Assembly (NCBI GenBank): GCA_963693365.1
Contig: CAVNZM010000008.1
Span: forward strand, 10,230,001-10,294,000
DNA length: 64,000 nucleotides
Direction of reading: 5' to 3'
From: Amoebidium appalachense
Taxonomy: Eukaryota > Ichthyosporea
The notes beneath the pieces are model-generated. The model was not told where the DNA came from. It did not search any database and saw nothing but the letters and a program-made list of their open reading frames with translations. This document shows, piece by piece, positions 28,346 to 41,511 of this stretch. Each line of letters begins with the position of its first letter. Within the stretch, counting starts at the first letter, position 1. The position numbers and the translations under genes are program-made.

Positions 28346-28659
28346 TAGGGCCGGTACTTGCGTTATGGAACTGCTTATGGTTGAACCCCTCAGGATTCGA
28401 ACTCATCCAGCTGGTAGCGCCAAGCTGGCAGCCAATAATAAGCGACGGTAGGTTTATTCCGAGCGGTTGATTGGTCATTCGTGTTTCTTTTTTTGGTGGG
28501 AAACCGTTTGCGTCGACTGGATCTATCCCGCACACGGCTGAGATTTCTGAGAGGTCTTTTTAAGCTACCATAAAAGAGATTTTGCCTCCTGCAAAAAGTG
28601 GGTGTTGGTAAATTATTGGTCATTGTGTTGTTATGCTCACAGTCACACACAGCTATGAT

Positions 28660-28660
<1 letters not shown>
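28346..28660. other. short unique spacer with tRNA-like words
   Basis: This piece includes a minus-strand word GAGTTCGAATCC that matches a tRNA T-loop/B-box, but the flanking stems do not pair. It also has CCAAT and ATTGG motifs close together near 28430-28475. It may be a remnant of a tRNA-derived element. No gene is called. Confidence 0.35.
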
Positions 28661-29300
<640 letters not shown>

Positions 29301-29499
29301 GGAGGGTTGTGTGTATGTGTGTGTTTGTGCGTGTGTGTGCAAAATCATATCACTCAGTATTTATTTTTGTCACGACTTCGTTGAAAACACTCTAAACTAT
29401 ATATACAATAATATATTTTTTATTACAAAAAAATCCTCCTCGAAATAGTCAGGCCATTTAATCCCGGATTACTCAGAGTCTGTGCCCGCTGATCCCCTT

Positions 29500-29688
29500 A
29501 GGGCATACGACCCCAGAAATGTGCAATCCGTTTAAAAAAAAATATAGGGTCCCTCCCCAGGCCCATCTCCCCCCCCCCCCCCCCCCCCCCCCCCGCCCAC
29601 CCCCCTCCCCTACACACACACACGTACACACACACGCACGCGCGCGCACACACACACGCACACACACGCACGCACACACGCACGCACG

Positions 29689-29759
<71 letters not shown>

Positions 29760-29854
29760 AAACACACACACACACAGACACACACACACACACCAACAAG
29801 GGCATACGACCGCAGCAATGCACAATCCGTTGTTCAAAGAAAATAAAAAGGTCA

Positions 29855-29889
<35 letters not shown>

Positions 29890-29890
29890 T
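29500..29890 (+). repeat. direct repeat flanking a (CA)n array
   Basis: A block starting AGGGCATACGACC with GCAATCCGTT downstream occurs at 29500-29552 and again at 29799-29853. Each copy is followed by a poly-C tract and CA-rich sequence, so the unit duplicated in tandem is about 300 bases. (CA)n lies at about 29692-29751. Confidence 0.8.
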
Positions 29891-30078
29891 ACACACACAA
29901 ACACACAAGAAAAAAAAAAAAAAAAAAAAAAGGAAGCAAGCAAGAAAGAAAAAGAAAATGCCGGAACACGCGCACATACACAGACACAAACACACCGAAT
30001 GCATAAATGTTTACATGGAGCACCGAAAAACAACCAAAGCATAGGGCAGAAAACGGTGGTGGCAACGGGAGGGGGCGT

Positions 30079-30081
30079 GAA

Positions 30082-30119
<38 letters not shown>

Positions 30120-30299
30120 TAAAGTACGAAGTACACATTCACAACGGTCGTCAACACAATGCAAGTGCAAACCACGCACAAAAAGTATAAATGCATAATA
30201 AGCAGAGCCCATCCTCAGGTGAAGGGGCACGTCATCGACAGTACCCGAGTTTCGGCCCATTCACCTCGTCGGCAAAACCCAGCTCAAATACTTTTTTTT

Positions 30300-30357
<58 letters not shown>

Positions 30358-30358
30358 G
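30079..30358. repeat. poly-G tract, SINE-like copy and T(n)G(n) composite
   Basis: A G-tract of about 39 bases (30079-30117) abuts the dispersed element. After that element a T-run with a few C interruptions passes into a G-tract at about 30337-30358, the complement of the C(n)A(n) composites. Confidence 0.9.
30115..30265 (-). repeat. SINE-like dispersed element, minus-strand copy
   Basis: Read on the minus strand the copy runs: a GTACTGTCGATGACGTGCCCC block, CACCTGAGGATGGGCTCTGC, TTATTATGCA, TTTGCACTTGCATTGTG, GTGTACTTCGTACTTTATG and then poly-C (the G-tract on the plus strand). The copy at 59535-59720 has the same order in plus orientation, with TACTTCGTACCG before its poly-C. Confidence 0.6.
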
Positions 30359-30652
30359 TAGAGTAAAATACGTCCCCTATTATGCAATGGAAAACAGAAG
30401 AAGCCTGAGCCTACCAGAATCTTCGGTATGTAGAGTGCGGCTGGGGATGGGCAGTCGGCACGACTTTGGACCTCCACATCAAATGCCCCGTTTCCAAATA
30501 TGGCACCTGCCATCTTTGGCATCTGTATGGGCACATCGGGGTGCTTAGATCCATGCAGCCGATGTCTTTGCGATCCTTATGATTATGAGGATCTAATTTC
30601 ATATTTTGATCTGGATGATTGACCAATATGAAATAAGGTTGTGTATATGAGT

Positions 30653-31470
<818 letters not shown>

Positions 31471-31649
31471 CAAGCGAGAGCGAAAGAGAAAGAAGGAGCC
31501 TCAGAGAAGAAGTCTGGGGCTGGGGGGGGGAGGGGGGAGGGGGGGAGGGGGAGGGGAGGAGAGGGGATGCCTGGGGAGGGAGGGAGGGACTCGGAGGAAG
31601 GGGGCGGAGGGACTCCGGTAGCGGGGCAAGGGACGGAGGGAGCAGGGGG

Positions 31650-34600
31650 AGCCTCTGGGAATTAAAGGGAGAGAGAGAGAGAAAGGGAGCCTCCCAAAGT
31701 GAACCAATAAGGTGTAGAGACCTACCGTCTGACTCTCTTTCACAAAGGTCCGCTCAATGTCAGCTCATTACAAGTTGGTTTTCAAGCCTCAGGCTGTACA
31801 CCAACCACCCACAAACATGTTATAACATCGAAATGTCACATAATGTCCAACAGCAATTCCTGTCTCACGAGCTTAAAGGTGGTTTCTTTTAGGCCCTTTA
31901 ATTGTCCCCATTCCAGCACATCCGGGTCAAGCCATTTATTCAGCATATAAATCATGATATGAACTGCAGTCTTATTCCAAAGCTTTATTATTATTATTCC
32001 ATTCTTAATTTCTTCTTTTTCTCTTTTCTTTTTTTCTTTTTTCTTGTATTATGGCGCATCTGTACCTTGCTTCCGGCCAAATGATGGTGCGCAAATGATG
32101 CGCAGCACACCAATCATAAAGCTAGAATCGCCTCTGACCCGACCCGGCCCGAAAAGCTAAAAGAAACCCCTTTAATAGTGTTGAGTGTCGGGTGTGTTGC
32201 AGTGCAGTGGGGTGTGCTGTGGGGCATCATCATGAGCTTCAGTTTAATTTTGCCATGTCTTTTTCCGTGCTGACATGGGCACGGTGCCTGTGCCCCAGGC
32301 CACGATATGCCTATGCAAGTATCCGATTTTAGTATGCATATGCACCCATTAACGGTTCCGGGCCTAGCTTTCATGATTCCTTCACTCCCATGCACACGTA
32401 CCTAATACTATGTAATACACCCACATACCGTCACCAAATGCCGAACGGTTTTGAAGCCACACAACAGAAAGGTTAGGGAGAACACACGGAAACAAGTTGG
32501 GTCAGCGGATGGCATCCTCGAATCATCGCCCGGGCTGGAACCAAGTTGAGCCACACAAACGCTTCCACTGATGTGAGGCGGCTCATGCGGTACATGTCTG
32601 AGACCGTATCTCCTTTCGAGGTAGTCATGCTCCCTGCTATATAGGGGCAGTTACAGTCACTAATAACTGAACAGTTAGCTTAACTTATATTATTAGTGTA
32701 TCCTATGGATTTTAATTTATTTGGAAGCTTAAGCCTTGTCTCTGCCTGCTTGCAACAGCTGGGGACTCCTGTAGCCTCTCAGCTGAATTCGGTCTCCCCA
32801 GAACTGGTGAGTCATGCAACTGTTGGTTGACCAATCAGGACAAAGGCTCGCATCATTACGGATAGCCAATAGGAGGAACCCAAACAGAGAGTCTACGTTC
32901 AGACTGCCCCAGTGAGTGACCCTGTATGACCGGAGAACAGACTTTTGTTACCTGGTTCAATATAATAGGCGCCGTATGATTATTTCAGCCAGCATATGGT
33001 TTTTCATCATGTAGGCGTCTTTGTGCAATCTTTCAAATTTCTTGTAGGATGATCATACAATGGCGACGCTGTGCAACTGCCATTTTCGGTGCAGTGCACG
33101 TGGCCCCAATGGTGACCTGCTGACGCCGTACGTGGCATGCCATCATGCGGCATGTCATGCATATGATGCATGCGAATGCAGCAAAGTTTTGTACGAAATG
33201 GTCCAGGTGCTTCACAAAGTGCATCCAACGGCGCGCGTGCTGTACACTTGTAATATACTGTAGTTGAGAATACCAAATGTGCTTTTTCGACAGGCTTGAT
33301 CTTCACTCTTCACATCATCATGCCCCATGCCTGCATGCCAGTCGACATCGATCGTTAGATCAAGATGATTTGCACGTGACAACTGCAGGTGTCACCGACT
33401 CACCTTACACCGCCGGGCATCGGGGCCATGCACCTGTTATCAGCACGGCCGACCATTGCATGCGTGAGTCAGTGACATTACATTACAAACCATAAGGGTT
33501 TCGTGACTATATATTGACCGAGGCGGCCCGGCCCTTCAAGTTGCTGTACACGTATGTAATACATATGTATGCATTCACCGCGGCCGTGGCATTATTGCGG
33601 TTTGCACAGCTACACACAGAAATGGCTCAATCATTGTAATTTGTCCTGTTTATGGGGTTCAGAGGAAGACCACGGTAATATATATTTTATAAATCCACAC
33701 GCTAATTAGAGCTGGAGTGTGTTTGGTGAATTCGCCATGACCACAGGCAGCCGGCTGTGAGACCGTCTCCCCGGAAGACCAAAAGACCCCAGACCACCGG
33801 ATCACGGCCTCGCCGAAAAGTTATGCATAGGACCCACATATACTGCAAACACTTACTACATCATTTAAACTACGAAGTTCCTGTTATACCAAATGCGCTG
33901 CACACATATGAACTGTTATCTTCATCTCATGAACAAGTGAACTATCCTTTCCGAAGCTCCCGTCGGAATTCCAAATTGCCAATTTCGTTGTTAGCGTAGC
34001 CGTAGACGGTATGGGATACAGTTTTATTCTATTGTATGCTGAGGACGCAGAAAGAGGGTCTCCGCCTCAGGAGCAACTGTCAAATGGCGATTATATATAG
34101 AACTTGTGGGCTCCTCCGGCGTAGAAAAATATACCGCCAATATGAAGTATCCCTTGTGATGGAAGCTCGCCATACTAGCCATTTTTGATGTCCACCACGA
34201 TGGGCATGTGCACGTGCTTGCGAGAGTGAACCACCAATCAGCGACTGTTCTCTTGCCGTCATTCCTTCCAGATGATACCCCGAAGTGCACCAATCAGCGA
34301 ATGAGACATTCAATGCCAGCGCGTTCCCCTATTGGCCATTCAAACACCTTTGCTTGAAAGAATTGTGGAAAGTATGTCAGCACAACTTGCTGGTGAATTG
34401 TTTCAAACCTTGCGAGACATTAACATAGTGTAAGGGGGTTATATGTGCTAGTTACTGAGTTATATGGTTTATTCTAAGCATTGGTATATCTTATATCATT
34501 CTTAAAGAAATACTTGGCGTGACACGTCCACTATAGGCATTGTTCCTGGACATACACGAGCCAATAGGGTGGCTGTCTTCCTAAACTAATCTGTCTCTTG

Positions 34601-35528
34601 AAGGGTCCGAATTTGCATCAAAGTTTATCAGCAGTTTGCCAAGGCCTTGGTGTGCGTATTATAATAGTGCGCACTGGTGTTGCAATACTTTTATACCAAA
34701 ATTGAGGATATCAGTGATTGCATATAGAGTTAATGTCTGAAGTTTTATACCACTTCAAAGCTCTTAGTTCCAGACAGACATACATACATATATAAGTACT
34801 AATTATAAGTTTACTTAGTGTCAGTCGACGTCATAGTATAGAATTGAATACGTTTTCTACAATTGCAAGCACTGCAGCTGGCACGCGGCATGTACGACGT
34901 TTGAAACATATTTGTGACATCAACATTGATATGTAATAATGGAGTATGCTAATATTATGCATCACTCTTTAACACATAACTGCCCGAGACAGCCCTTTTA
35001 CTCTTGAGATAGCCGCGGCGCGCAGAAAACCCTGCTTTGAAATTTTTTTCATCTTTAAAGCTTGCCCATAAAGTCATTATATAAAAAAAAGTTCAGACTG
35101 TGCCCATATTTTCCGTGAAATTCTATATGGTGAGGTGTTCGCCAATAGGAAACACCGGTGGCAGCCCCCTAGATCGCGCCATTCTAGACAACATCAATCC
35201 CAAACCGCTTGCATCCTGCTATCACTTCTCACTCCTCCGTCTTGTTCGACCAAACACAATTCTACTCAAGTAGCCAAGAACACGAAATCGCGTGCACGTG
35301 TGTGAGGACCCTTTATTCCTGTCGTATAACTGTTAGCTGTTTATGAATATGGGCATATACACATATGGGTACTGAGCGTGTCGAATAGGAGCTCCCACCT
35401 TTGTTTTGTGGGTAGCTTAGCTTGTCGAACTTCTAAGGCCTTTTCTGTATATACGTGCTCTCTTGCTCGAGCCAGTTCCTAAGTTTATGTTTACGTCTTC
35501 TCAGTGTAGCTAGTCAGAAACCACCACC
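31650..35528. other. unique AT-rich intergenic region with several CCAAT motifs
   Basis: Nearly 4 kb almost free of microsatellites. No frame above 100 codons looks like protein. CCAAT or ATTGG motifs occur near 32831, 32865, 34232, 34289, 34332, 34560 and 35143, including two copies of CCAATCAGCGA about 60 bases apart. The last few hundred bases are the 5' flank of the ORF at 35529. Splice-like CTTCTCAG at about 35495 could end a 5' UTR intron. Confidence 0.5.
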
Positions 35529-38090
35529 ATGAATTTAGAAGGAGACAGCGTGTGTCCTGTGTGCCGCACGTGGCAACCATTCGGAGCGCAAACATACATG
35601 TTGATCGACCACATAGAGAACTGCAGCAAGCTCCCCACCCGCAGAAATAAGTGGCTTTTCGCTGTAGATGTATCGCATGTTCGCGCAGAGGAGCAGCTAG
35701 ATGCCGCGATAGTTGACGGGAGAAAGAGCAGTAGCACGAAGGTTCGAGGCCTGTCACGCCGCACGGTGAAGCTCGACCCCTTTATTTGGTGCAAAGTTAG
35801 CAGCCAACCACCGGCACTTATTGAAGACCCCGACCACCTTAAGTCCCTTCTGTTCAATTACGTAAGCAACGCCGGTATTTTCGTGTACGATGTCTCTCTC
35901 TTGCGGCGGGAATGGCTCATCAAAACGGGCACCAAGTACCGCTGCCCCAACGGGCGTCTCATCAACGGAAACCGCATATCCACAACCCCGAAATCTACGT
36001 TTTCGGAGGCGCACTGGAGGGAGGCTTTGAGGATGGACCAGAGCAAAAAGGGGTTCGAGATTGAGGACGACGTGAAGGAGCTTCTAGGTGAGTTGCGTGC
36101 ACGCTCTTTAGGCGGCGGGAAGTCGAGTGCGTACGGCGGTGTTGTGTGCTTGGAACATTGCCTGTTCTGCGGGCGGTCGGTGGGGAATTCCGTCGATGAT
36201 TTGGTGCATGTTTTCGCACACTTCAAGGAGGCGCTGCGGTTCCCCGCGCAGCATCCTCGCTGGTTGATACCGTGCGAGCAGGTGTCTCAAAATGACACGT
36301 TTGTTGGCCAGGCGTACCAATACCCAACCACACACTTTTTCCGCAACCCCCTGGACCCCAACTCGAATGTGTATTTTCGGGACCTGGACTACCTCGGCTA
36401 CTTCCTGTGCATGCTCTACGGCACCATCACCGACAGCGGCCTCTCCCTCACCAAGAAGGACCGGCTGTATCTGATGTTCGTCGACGATGGGGTTCGGCAG
36501 TTCATCTACAACAACGGCCGCGACGCCTTCTCCAATCTCGCCCGGCACGAGCCCAAACTTATGGCGGACCTGCAAAAACTCTACCCAGAGTTCACCGAGG
36601 ATAACTTCCCCATCAACACCCACAGCAACATCCAGCCGGACCTTCCCCCCAACGAACAACGAAAACCGTCGCTTGCAAACTCTATCGCCTCCGCATCCAC
36701 CGGGTTGAATGGGCAGGTGGGGGGTTCCAACACCAACACACGAGATAGCGACGCAGACAGCTGGGAGCCCCTCTCCCCACGGCTACAGGGGGCCATAGAG
36801 GACACCGTGCTTGATGTTCAGGGCCAGGTCAACAGGGTCACCATGCAGGCCTTGCTGCGTCTCCTTTCACGCACCATCACCCCACAAGAGGTCGCCATGG
36901 TTGTGCACCGGCAGGAGACGAGAAACGCTGAGGTTCGGGCCTGGCTGCTAAACCGGCTGGACCAGATTAAGGGGCAGATGGAACGCGCTGCTCCAGCAAA
37001 CAACAACGCTGGTTGGTTCCACGACGCCAAGCAACAGCAGCCAGCTCAGCACGACGGGCATTTCCGGCCGGGCGCCAACGGCCAGGGGGGCCTGCACGCA
37101 GTGCAGGGGTACGAAAACGGGGGTCTTTTGGGGGGGTTCCATGATCACGGGAAGTTGGACTTTGGCGCCGTGGCCGAGGTCGAGGCCCTCATGGAGGCCA
37201 ACATGGGTTTTGGGATGGCCGTGGACAGGCAAGCGCAACAGCCGGAGTCCAACCAGGCCCAGCAGCCGTTTTTCGGCAACGTGCAACAGCAGCAGCACTC
37301 GTTCCGCCAACATGAAAATCACCGCGGGGGAATCATGCGCTCATTCAGCGACGGCACGGGGGGCCAGCGATTCCCCGACAGCCACATCCAGCGTGATTTT
37401 ACGGCGTCGAAATTCAGCGGAAGTAACGCGGCGCTAGACGGCGGCGCCATGTCCTTCCTCCACGACCGCGTCAACGTGTCGGACACGCTTTCGCTGGCCC
37501 AGATGGGCCAGACGGACTTCAGCGATTCTGGAACTGCGGGTAAGGGTTTGGTGAGTACGGCGCCCGTGGACCGCTCACCGTCGAATGCGTCTCCCACCAG
37601 CGGCTCGCGGTACCTTTCGTCAGTTTTGCGTAACGGCAGCAGTGGGCTGAGGCAGGATGGGGCCACCGGCCTGCCCAAATCCACACAGCGCATGCAGCAG
37701 ACCCTACCCTACGCCAATCCCAATCGGTTTTCGACGGGTAATGCTGGGGGTTACCAGATGGATTCGCAGTCGGCCCAGCAGCAGGCGGTGCGTCTTTCCC
37801 CACAGTCGGAGTTGGCCCAACTCCAGGCGAGACATGCGTCGGATTTCTCCCGGGACCCCATGGGTAGGAACATGGCGGGATCGCTACTGCAAGGGAACGT
37901 GCCGTTGCAATCGCCCGCGTCTCTGCCACAGTCTCCCCCTGACTGTTTTGGGGTGTATGTTGGGCAGGCAGCGGCGGCACCGTATATGATTTCTGGGCTT
38001 TTGCATGGGAGCACGAAGATGCCCCATCACTTGAAGACGGAGGGGGACCCAAGATTTCAGGCTGCTGTCGAGGCTATGAGGCAGCTGTAG
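35529..38090 (+). CDS. intronless 853-aa protein with zinc-finger-like motifs and Gln-rich tail, unrecognised
   Basis: A single long ORF in good Kozak context (ACCACCATGA), with GC-rich third positions and no homopolymer artefacts. Residues 9-33 hold CPVC...HIENC, a C2HC arrangement like UBZ or short zinc fingers. About residues 211-231 hold CLFCGRSVGN...HVFAH, a Cx2C-x12-Hx3H pattern matching a classical C2H2 finger. Residues 1-380 look globular, with a conserved-looking aromatic stretch (FRDLDYLGYFLCMLYG). From about 380 the chain becomes Ser/Asn/Gln/Gly-rich and disordered, with Gln-Gln patches and a short helix-like stretch near 415-490. This layout suits a transcriptional or nucleic-acid-binding regulator, but that is inference. 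I do not recognise the family. It is the only multi-hundred-codon gene here without introns. Confidence 0.85.
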   Translation: MNLEGDSVCPVCRTWQPFGAQTYMLIDHIENCSKLPTRRNKWLFAVDVSHVRAEEQLDAAIVDGRKSSSTKVRGLSRRTVKLDPFIWCKVSSQPPALIEDPDHLKSLLFNYVSNAGIFVYDVSLLRREWLIKTGTKYRCPNGRLINGNRISTTPKSTFSEAHWREALRMDQSKKGFEIEDDVKELLGELRARSLGGGKSSAYGGVVCLEHCLFCGRSVGNSVDDLVHVFAHFKEALRFPAQHPRWLIPCEQVSQNDTFVGQAYQYPTTHFFRNPLDPNSNVYFRDLDYLGYFLCMLYGTITDSGLSLTKKDRLYLMFVDDGVRQFIYNNGRDAFSNLARHEPKLMADLQKLYPEFTEDNFPINTHSNIQPDLPPNEQRKPSLANSIASASTGLNGQVGGSNTNTRDSDADSWEPLSPRLQGAIEDTVLDVQGQVNRVTMQALLRLLSRTITPQEVAMVVHRQETRNAEVRAWLLNRLDQIKGQMERAAPANNNAGWFHDAKQQQPAQHDGHFRPGANGQGGLHAVQGYENGGLLGGFHDHGKLDFGAVAEVEALMEANMGFGMAVDRQAQQPESNQAQQPFFGNVQQQQHSFRQHENHRGGIMRSFSDGTGGQRFPDSHIQRDFTASKFSGSNAALDGGAMSFLHDRVNVSDTLSLAQMGQTDFSDSGTAGKGLVSTAPVDRSPSNASPTSGSRYLSSVLRNGSSGLRQDGATGLPKSTQRMQQTLPYANPNRFSTGNAGGYQMDSQSAQQQAVRLSPQSELAQLQARHASDFSRDPMGRNMAGSLLQGNVPLQSPASLPQSPPDCFGVYVGQAAAAPYMISGLLHGSTKMPHHLKTEGDPRFQAAVEAMRQL

Positions 38091-38940
38091 GTTTGGGGGG
38101 AAACGAAAGAAAGAGAAGATGCATGTAGGTGTACGCGAAACACACAGACAGCGAAGTAGATAAATGTGCGGGCATGCGTATTCGAACGGCCGCGAACTGA
38201 TTGTTGAGTAGATAGATACGAACGTAGATATAATGTGGGTGTAGAAAATGTGATTTGGGCTTTTTATATTCTAGTTGCCGTGAATTTTGGCTCCTCTTTC
38301 CCCGTAATTGTTTTCGAAATCGTTTTGCAAGGCTCGGTATGTAGGCTGATTGTTGTAGATAGCAGGTTTTTTGTTTTTTTTTTCGTTTTTGTTTTTCTTT
38401 CCTTTTTTAGTCTCAAGGTTGACGGAGAGCCTTGTATTTAATTTATACACGAGAAATGGAGCCTCTGTCTAAATGTCTGAATGAATACTCCTTTTGTAGC
38501 ATCTGTGTTCCTCGTACCACGTCATGGTTTAAGACGTGTATATAACGTAAATAGTCTGGTCCTGTATATCCTGACGTGTGTTTACGAAAGATAGTCACGA
38601 GATAGTTTTGAGCATGTGATAGACTTGTGATGTATGAACTCGGTCTCTGGAAGAAGACCGAGTGGCCTTTTGTTTATAACCGTCCGTTTTGATTTAGCCC
38701 GGACTGGGTCCGGGGCCTGTAATAGCGTAAATGCACAGAGTTGAGCGAACACGTGCCTGATATATAACCCCCCCTTCCCCCTCCCCCCTCCCCTACACAC
38801 ACACACACCCTTTTCCCCGAAGGTCCAACACACGAATATTAGCACCACACTCAAGCCCCATTGCAAATACTTGCCGCTGGTGTTATGCAAGTACATGCAT
38901 GAGGCACTTCCACGAAACATGACGGGGTCGGCACACACAT
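38091..38940. other. 3' flank of the 853-aa ORF
   Basis: AT-rich sequence with T-rich patches, presumably 3' UTR for the first several hundred bases. I did not see a canonical AATAAA; a variant signal must be used if the transcript ends here. A C-rich and short (CA)n patch lies at about 38768-38810. Confidence 0.5.
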
Positions 38941-38989
38941 GGCAATGTGCACATCTATAACTGTTACATCATCCGGATTGCGATTACTG

Positions 38990-39012
38990 CCGGACATACA
39001 CACAAACGCACG

Positions 39013-39062
<50 letters not shown>

Positions 39063-39579
39063 CACGTGCGCGCGCACACACACACATACACACACACACA
39101 CACACACACGCGCGCGCGCACATGCACACGCACACGCACACACACACCGTGAAGCACAAAAGGCAATGGCAACACTTTATTTCTCCCTATATATGTCCGA
39201 CTTTTTAATGATAACTGGGTCACCTGGATATATCTTCATACTTATGCAGGGGCCCCCCGCGCATTGCTACACCTCGATATTATTACATTCACGCATTATA
39301 CGCTGCCCCGACCGGCACGAAGATAATGGGAACTCCTAGAGCTCGAGTTCCGCCTATATCTACAATCTAAACATACTATATTGCAACACCGTATATGGTA
39401 ATCTAAAAGTGTCGTGTTCTCGTAAAAATACATCACGTGTATTAAATTTAATACACATACTATTAGAGGCTGATCCAAGGTGTATGAATAAGGGGGGGGC
39501 TACTGTGGCCCTGTTTCCTTCTCAGAGTTTGGCCTGGTGCTGGCATCTGATCACAGCCTCCCATATAGTATCACCCGCA

Positions 39580-39611
<32 letters not shown>

Positions 39612-40053
39612 CCCCCCCCCCCCCCCCCACACACACACCCCCCACCCCACTCAATCTCCCCCTCCCTTCCCCCCCCCCCCCCCCCAAAAAAAATAAATAA
39701 ATAAAAAAAAATAATAATAATAAACTCATTGCCTGGGCCCGTGGTGATATAACTCGGGGGGCCAACTTTTGATTGGCCCTGCTCAATTCAACGTTGAATG
39801 CACATTACCTCGAGTCTATACCCACTATCAGGGTCCGCGAATCCTGTGTATACCGCCACTACTATAATCATCTCAGATAGCTATTATCCGCTCGCATCAT
39901 CATCATAGTGGCTCGACGTCATATGAGATCTTATTCCATGTGCGGACGGGTCTTCTCAATTCTCTCTCTCTAAGTTCCAACCCCTCACCCCCCCATTCCC
40001 CCCTCCCCTCTCGTGTGTCACGGTGTGTGTGTGCCACGGGTGTGTGTGTGACA

Positions 40054-40111
<58 letters not shown>

Positions 40112-40924
40112 ACGTGTGACATTGTGTGGTTACAGTATGTGTGTGTGTGTGTGTGTATGTGGCGTTTGTACGTGTGTGTGTTTTTTGTGTGTGTGTGTGT
40201 GTAGTATTAGTAGCCCCCCCTCCTTCCCCTGCCCGGGCCCCCTCCTCAAGGCCTCCCTCTCGGCCCCCCACCCCCTCTAGTTTCAATCTTCCTTATCATT
40301 GCCTTCTGCCACGGTATTCCGGCGGATCTGCTTTCAACTTGAATAGTGCTAGCTTGCTCTGTGCATCTCCCCTTCCCCCCGGTGGATTACATATTTGCTG
40401 AGTCGCGAAGAGCACTCAGAAGTGGAGAAATTTTTGACCGCGAAGCGGCCACCCGGAGGGGGAGGGAGGGAGGAGAGGGGGGGGGGAGGGATGGTCAGGA
40501 GGGGAGGTGCGGGCTGGGGGGGGGGGGGGGGGGGGGGGGGGGGGAGGGGGGGGGGGGGGTGCAGAATCCGTTGCTCGGGGAGGTTGAGCGAGTCCTAGAA
40601 GGCGTGAGACTGTGGGGGAGGAAAAGGGGGCAGGACAGGCCGGAGAGGGTGAATCTCAAAAGGGGGGGAGGAGGGAGGGCAGGGAGGGGGGAGGGGGGGG
40701 GGAGGGGGGGGGGGGGGGGGTGTTATTAGTTGTTGATTATATATTGCTCAGGTCGACTGAGTCTCGTCGTGGCCGGGCTTAGATTCTACGGGACAAGGAA
40801 TTGAAGTTTGGGCTCAAGGCTGGTGGATGGGTCTTCGGGTTTGGATTTTTTTTTCTTCTTTTTTTTTTTCTTTCTTTTTTTCTTTCTTTCTTTCTTTTTT
40901 TTTTTTTGTGGGGGGAGGGCGGGG

Positions 40925-40972
<48 letters not shown>

Positions 40973-41060
40973 GGGGGAGGGGGAGGTAGGTCTATACGCC
41001 ACCGAGCCCCTAGGCATAGAGGGATCGTCACATAACCGGCTAAAAAAATGCAATATTTCA
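38990..41060. repeat. intergenic (CA)n, poly-C, (GT)n and poly-G blocks
   Basis: (CA)n with CGCG interruptions lies at 38998-39147. C-tracts at about 39581-39628 are followed by a C(n)A(n) composite ending in (AAT)n at 39670-39722. (GT)n lies at 40052-40110 and 40138-40200. G-rich sequence covers 40460-40720. A T(n)G(n) composite covers about 40848-40972, where the T part carries regular TTTC interruptions. No exon is recognised. Confidence 0.9.
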
Positions 41061-41480
41061 TAATAATTTATCAAAGTAAAAACATAAAACCAATAACCAT
41101 AACCCTATGTGTGTCTGGGCCCTGAATCGCTCTCCCCTGATTTTCCGTCATCGGATCGTGTGTTGTTCAATCAGATGCAAGGCCCGGAACCTTTGGCGTA
41201 TGGACTCATGTGGAGAAAGGGAGGGGGGAGGGGGGGGGGGGGGGGAGGCGGGGAAGATATGCGCTATGGAGAGAGGGAGAGAGATACGGGGCCGGGGGGG
41301 GGGGGGGGGGGGGGTTTCGGAGGGGCAGAGGGAGGGAAGGCTGGGGTTTTCGAAACAGTCATGTATTATAAAAGTCAAGTTTTTCTTTTGGGGGTCAAGC
41401 AGCTAGATTGACGGAAGCACGACTTGGCTACTTGCCATGACATGTAACCAAAATACTGCTCCAGGGAAGCGATATTAAGG

Positions 41481-41511
<31 letters not shown>

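Noticed and set aside
28361-28440. tRNA-like words (GAGTTCGAATCC on the minus strand, CAGCTGGTAGCGCC on the plus strand)
   Set aside because: The T-arm stem does not pair, the D-arm-like word is on the opposite strand, and there is no acceptor stem. At best it is a remnant of a tRNA-derived repeat.
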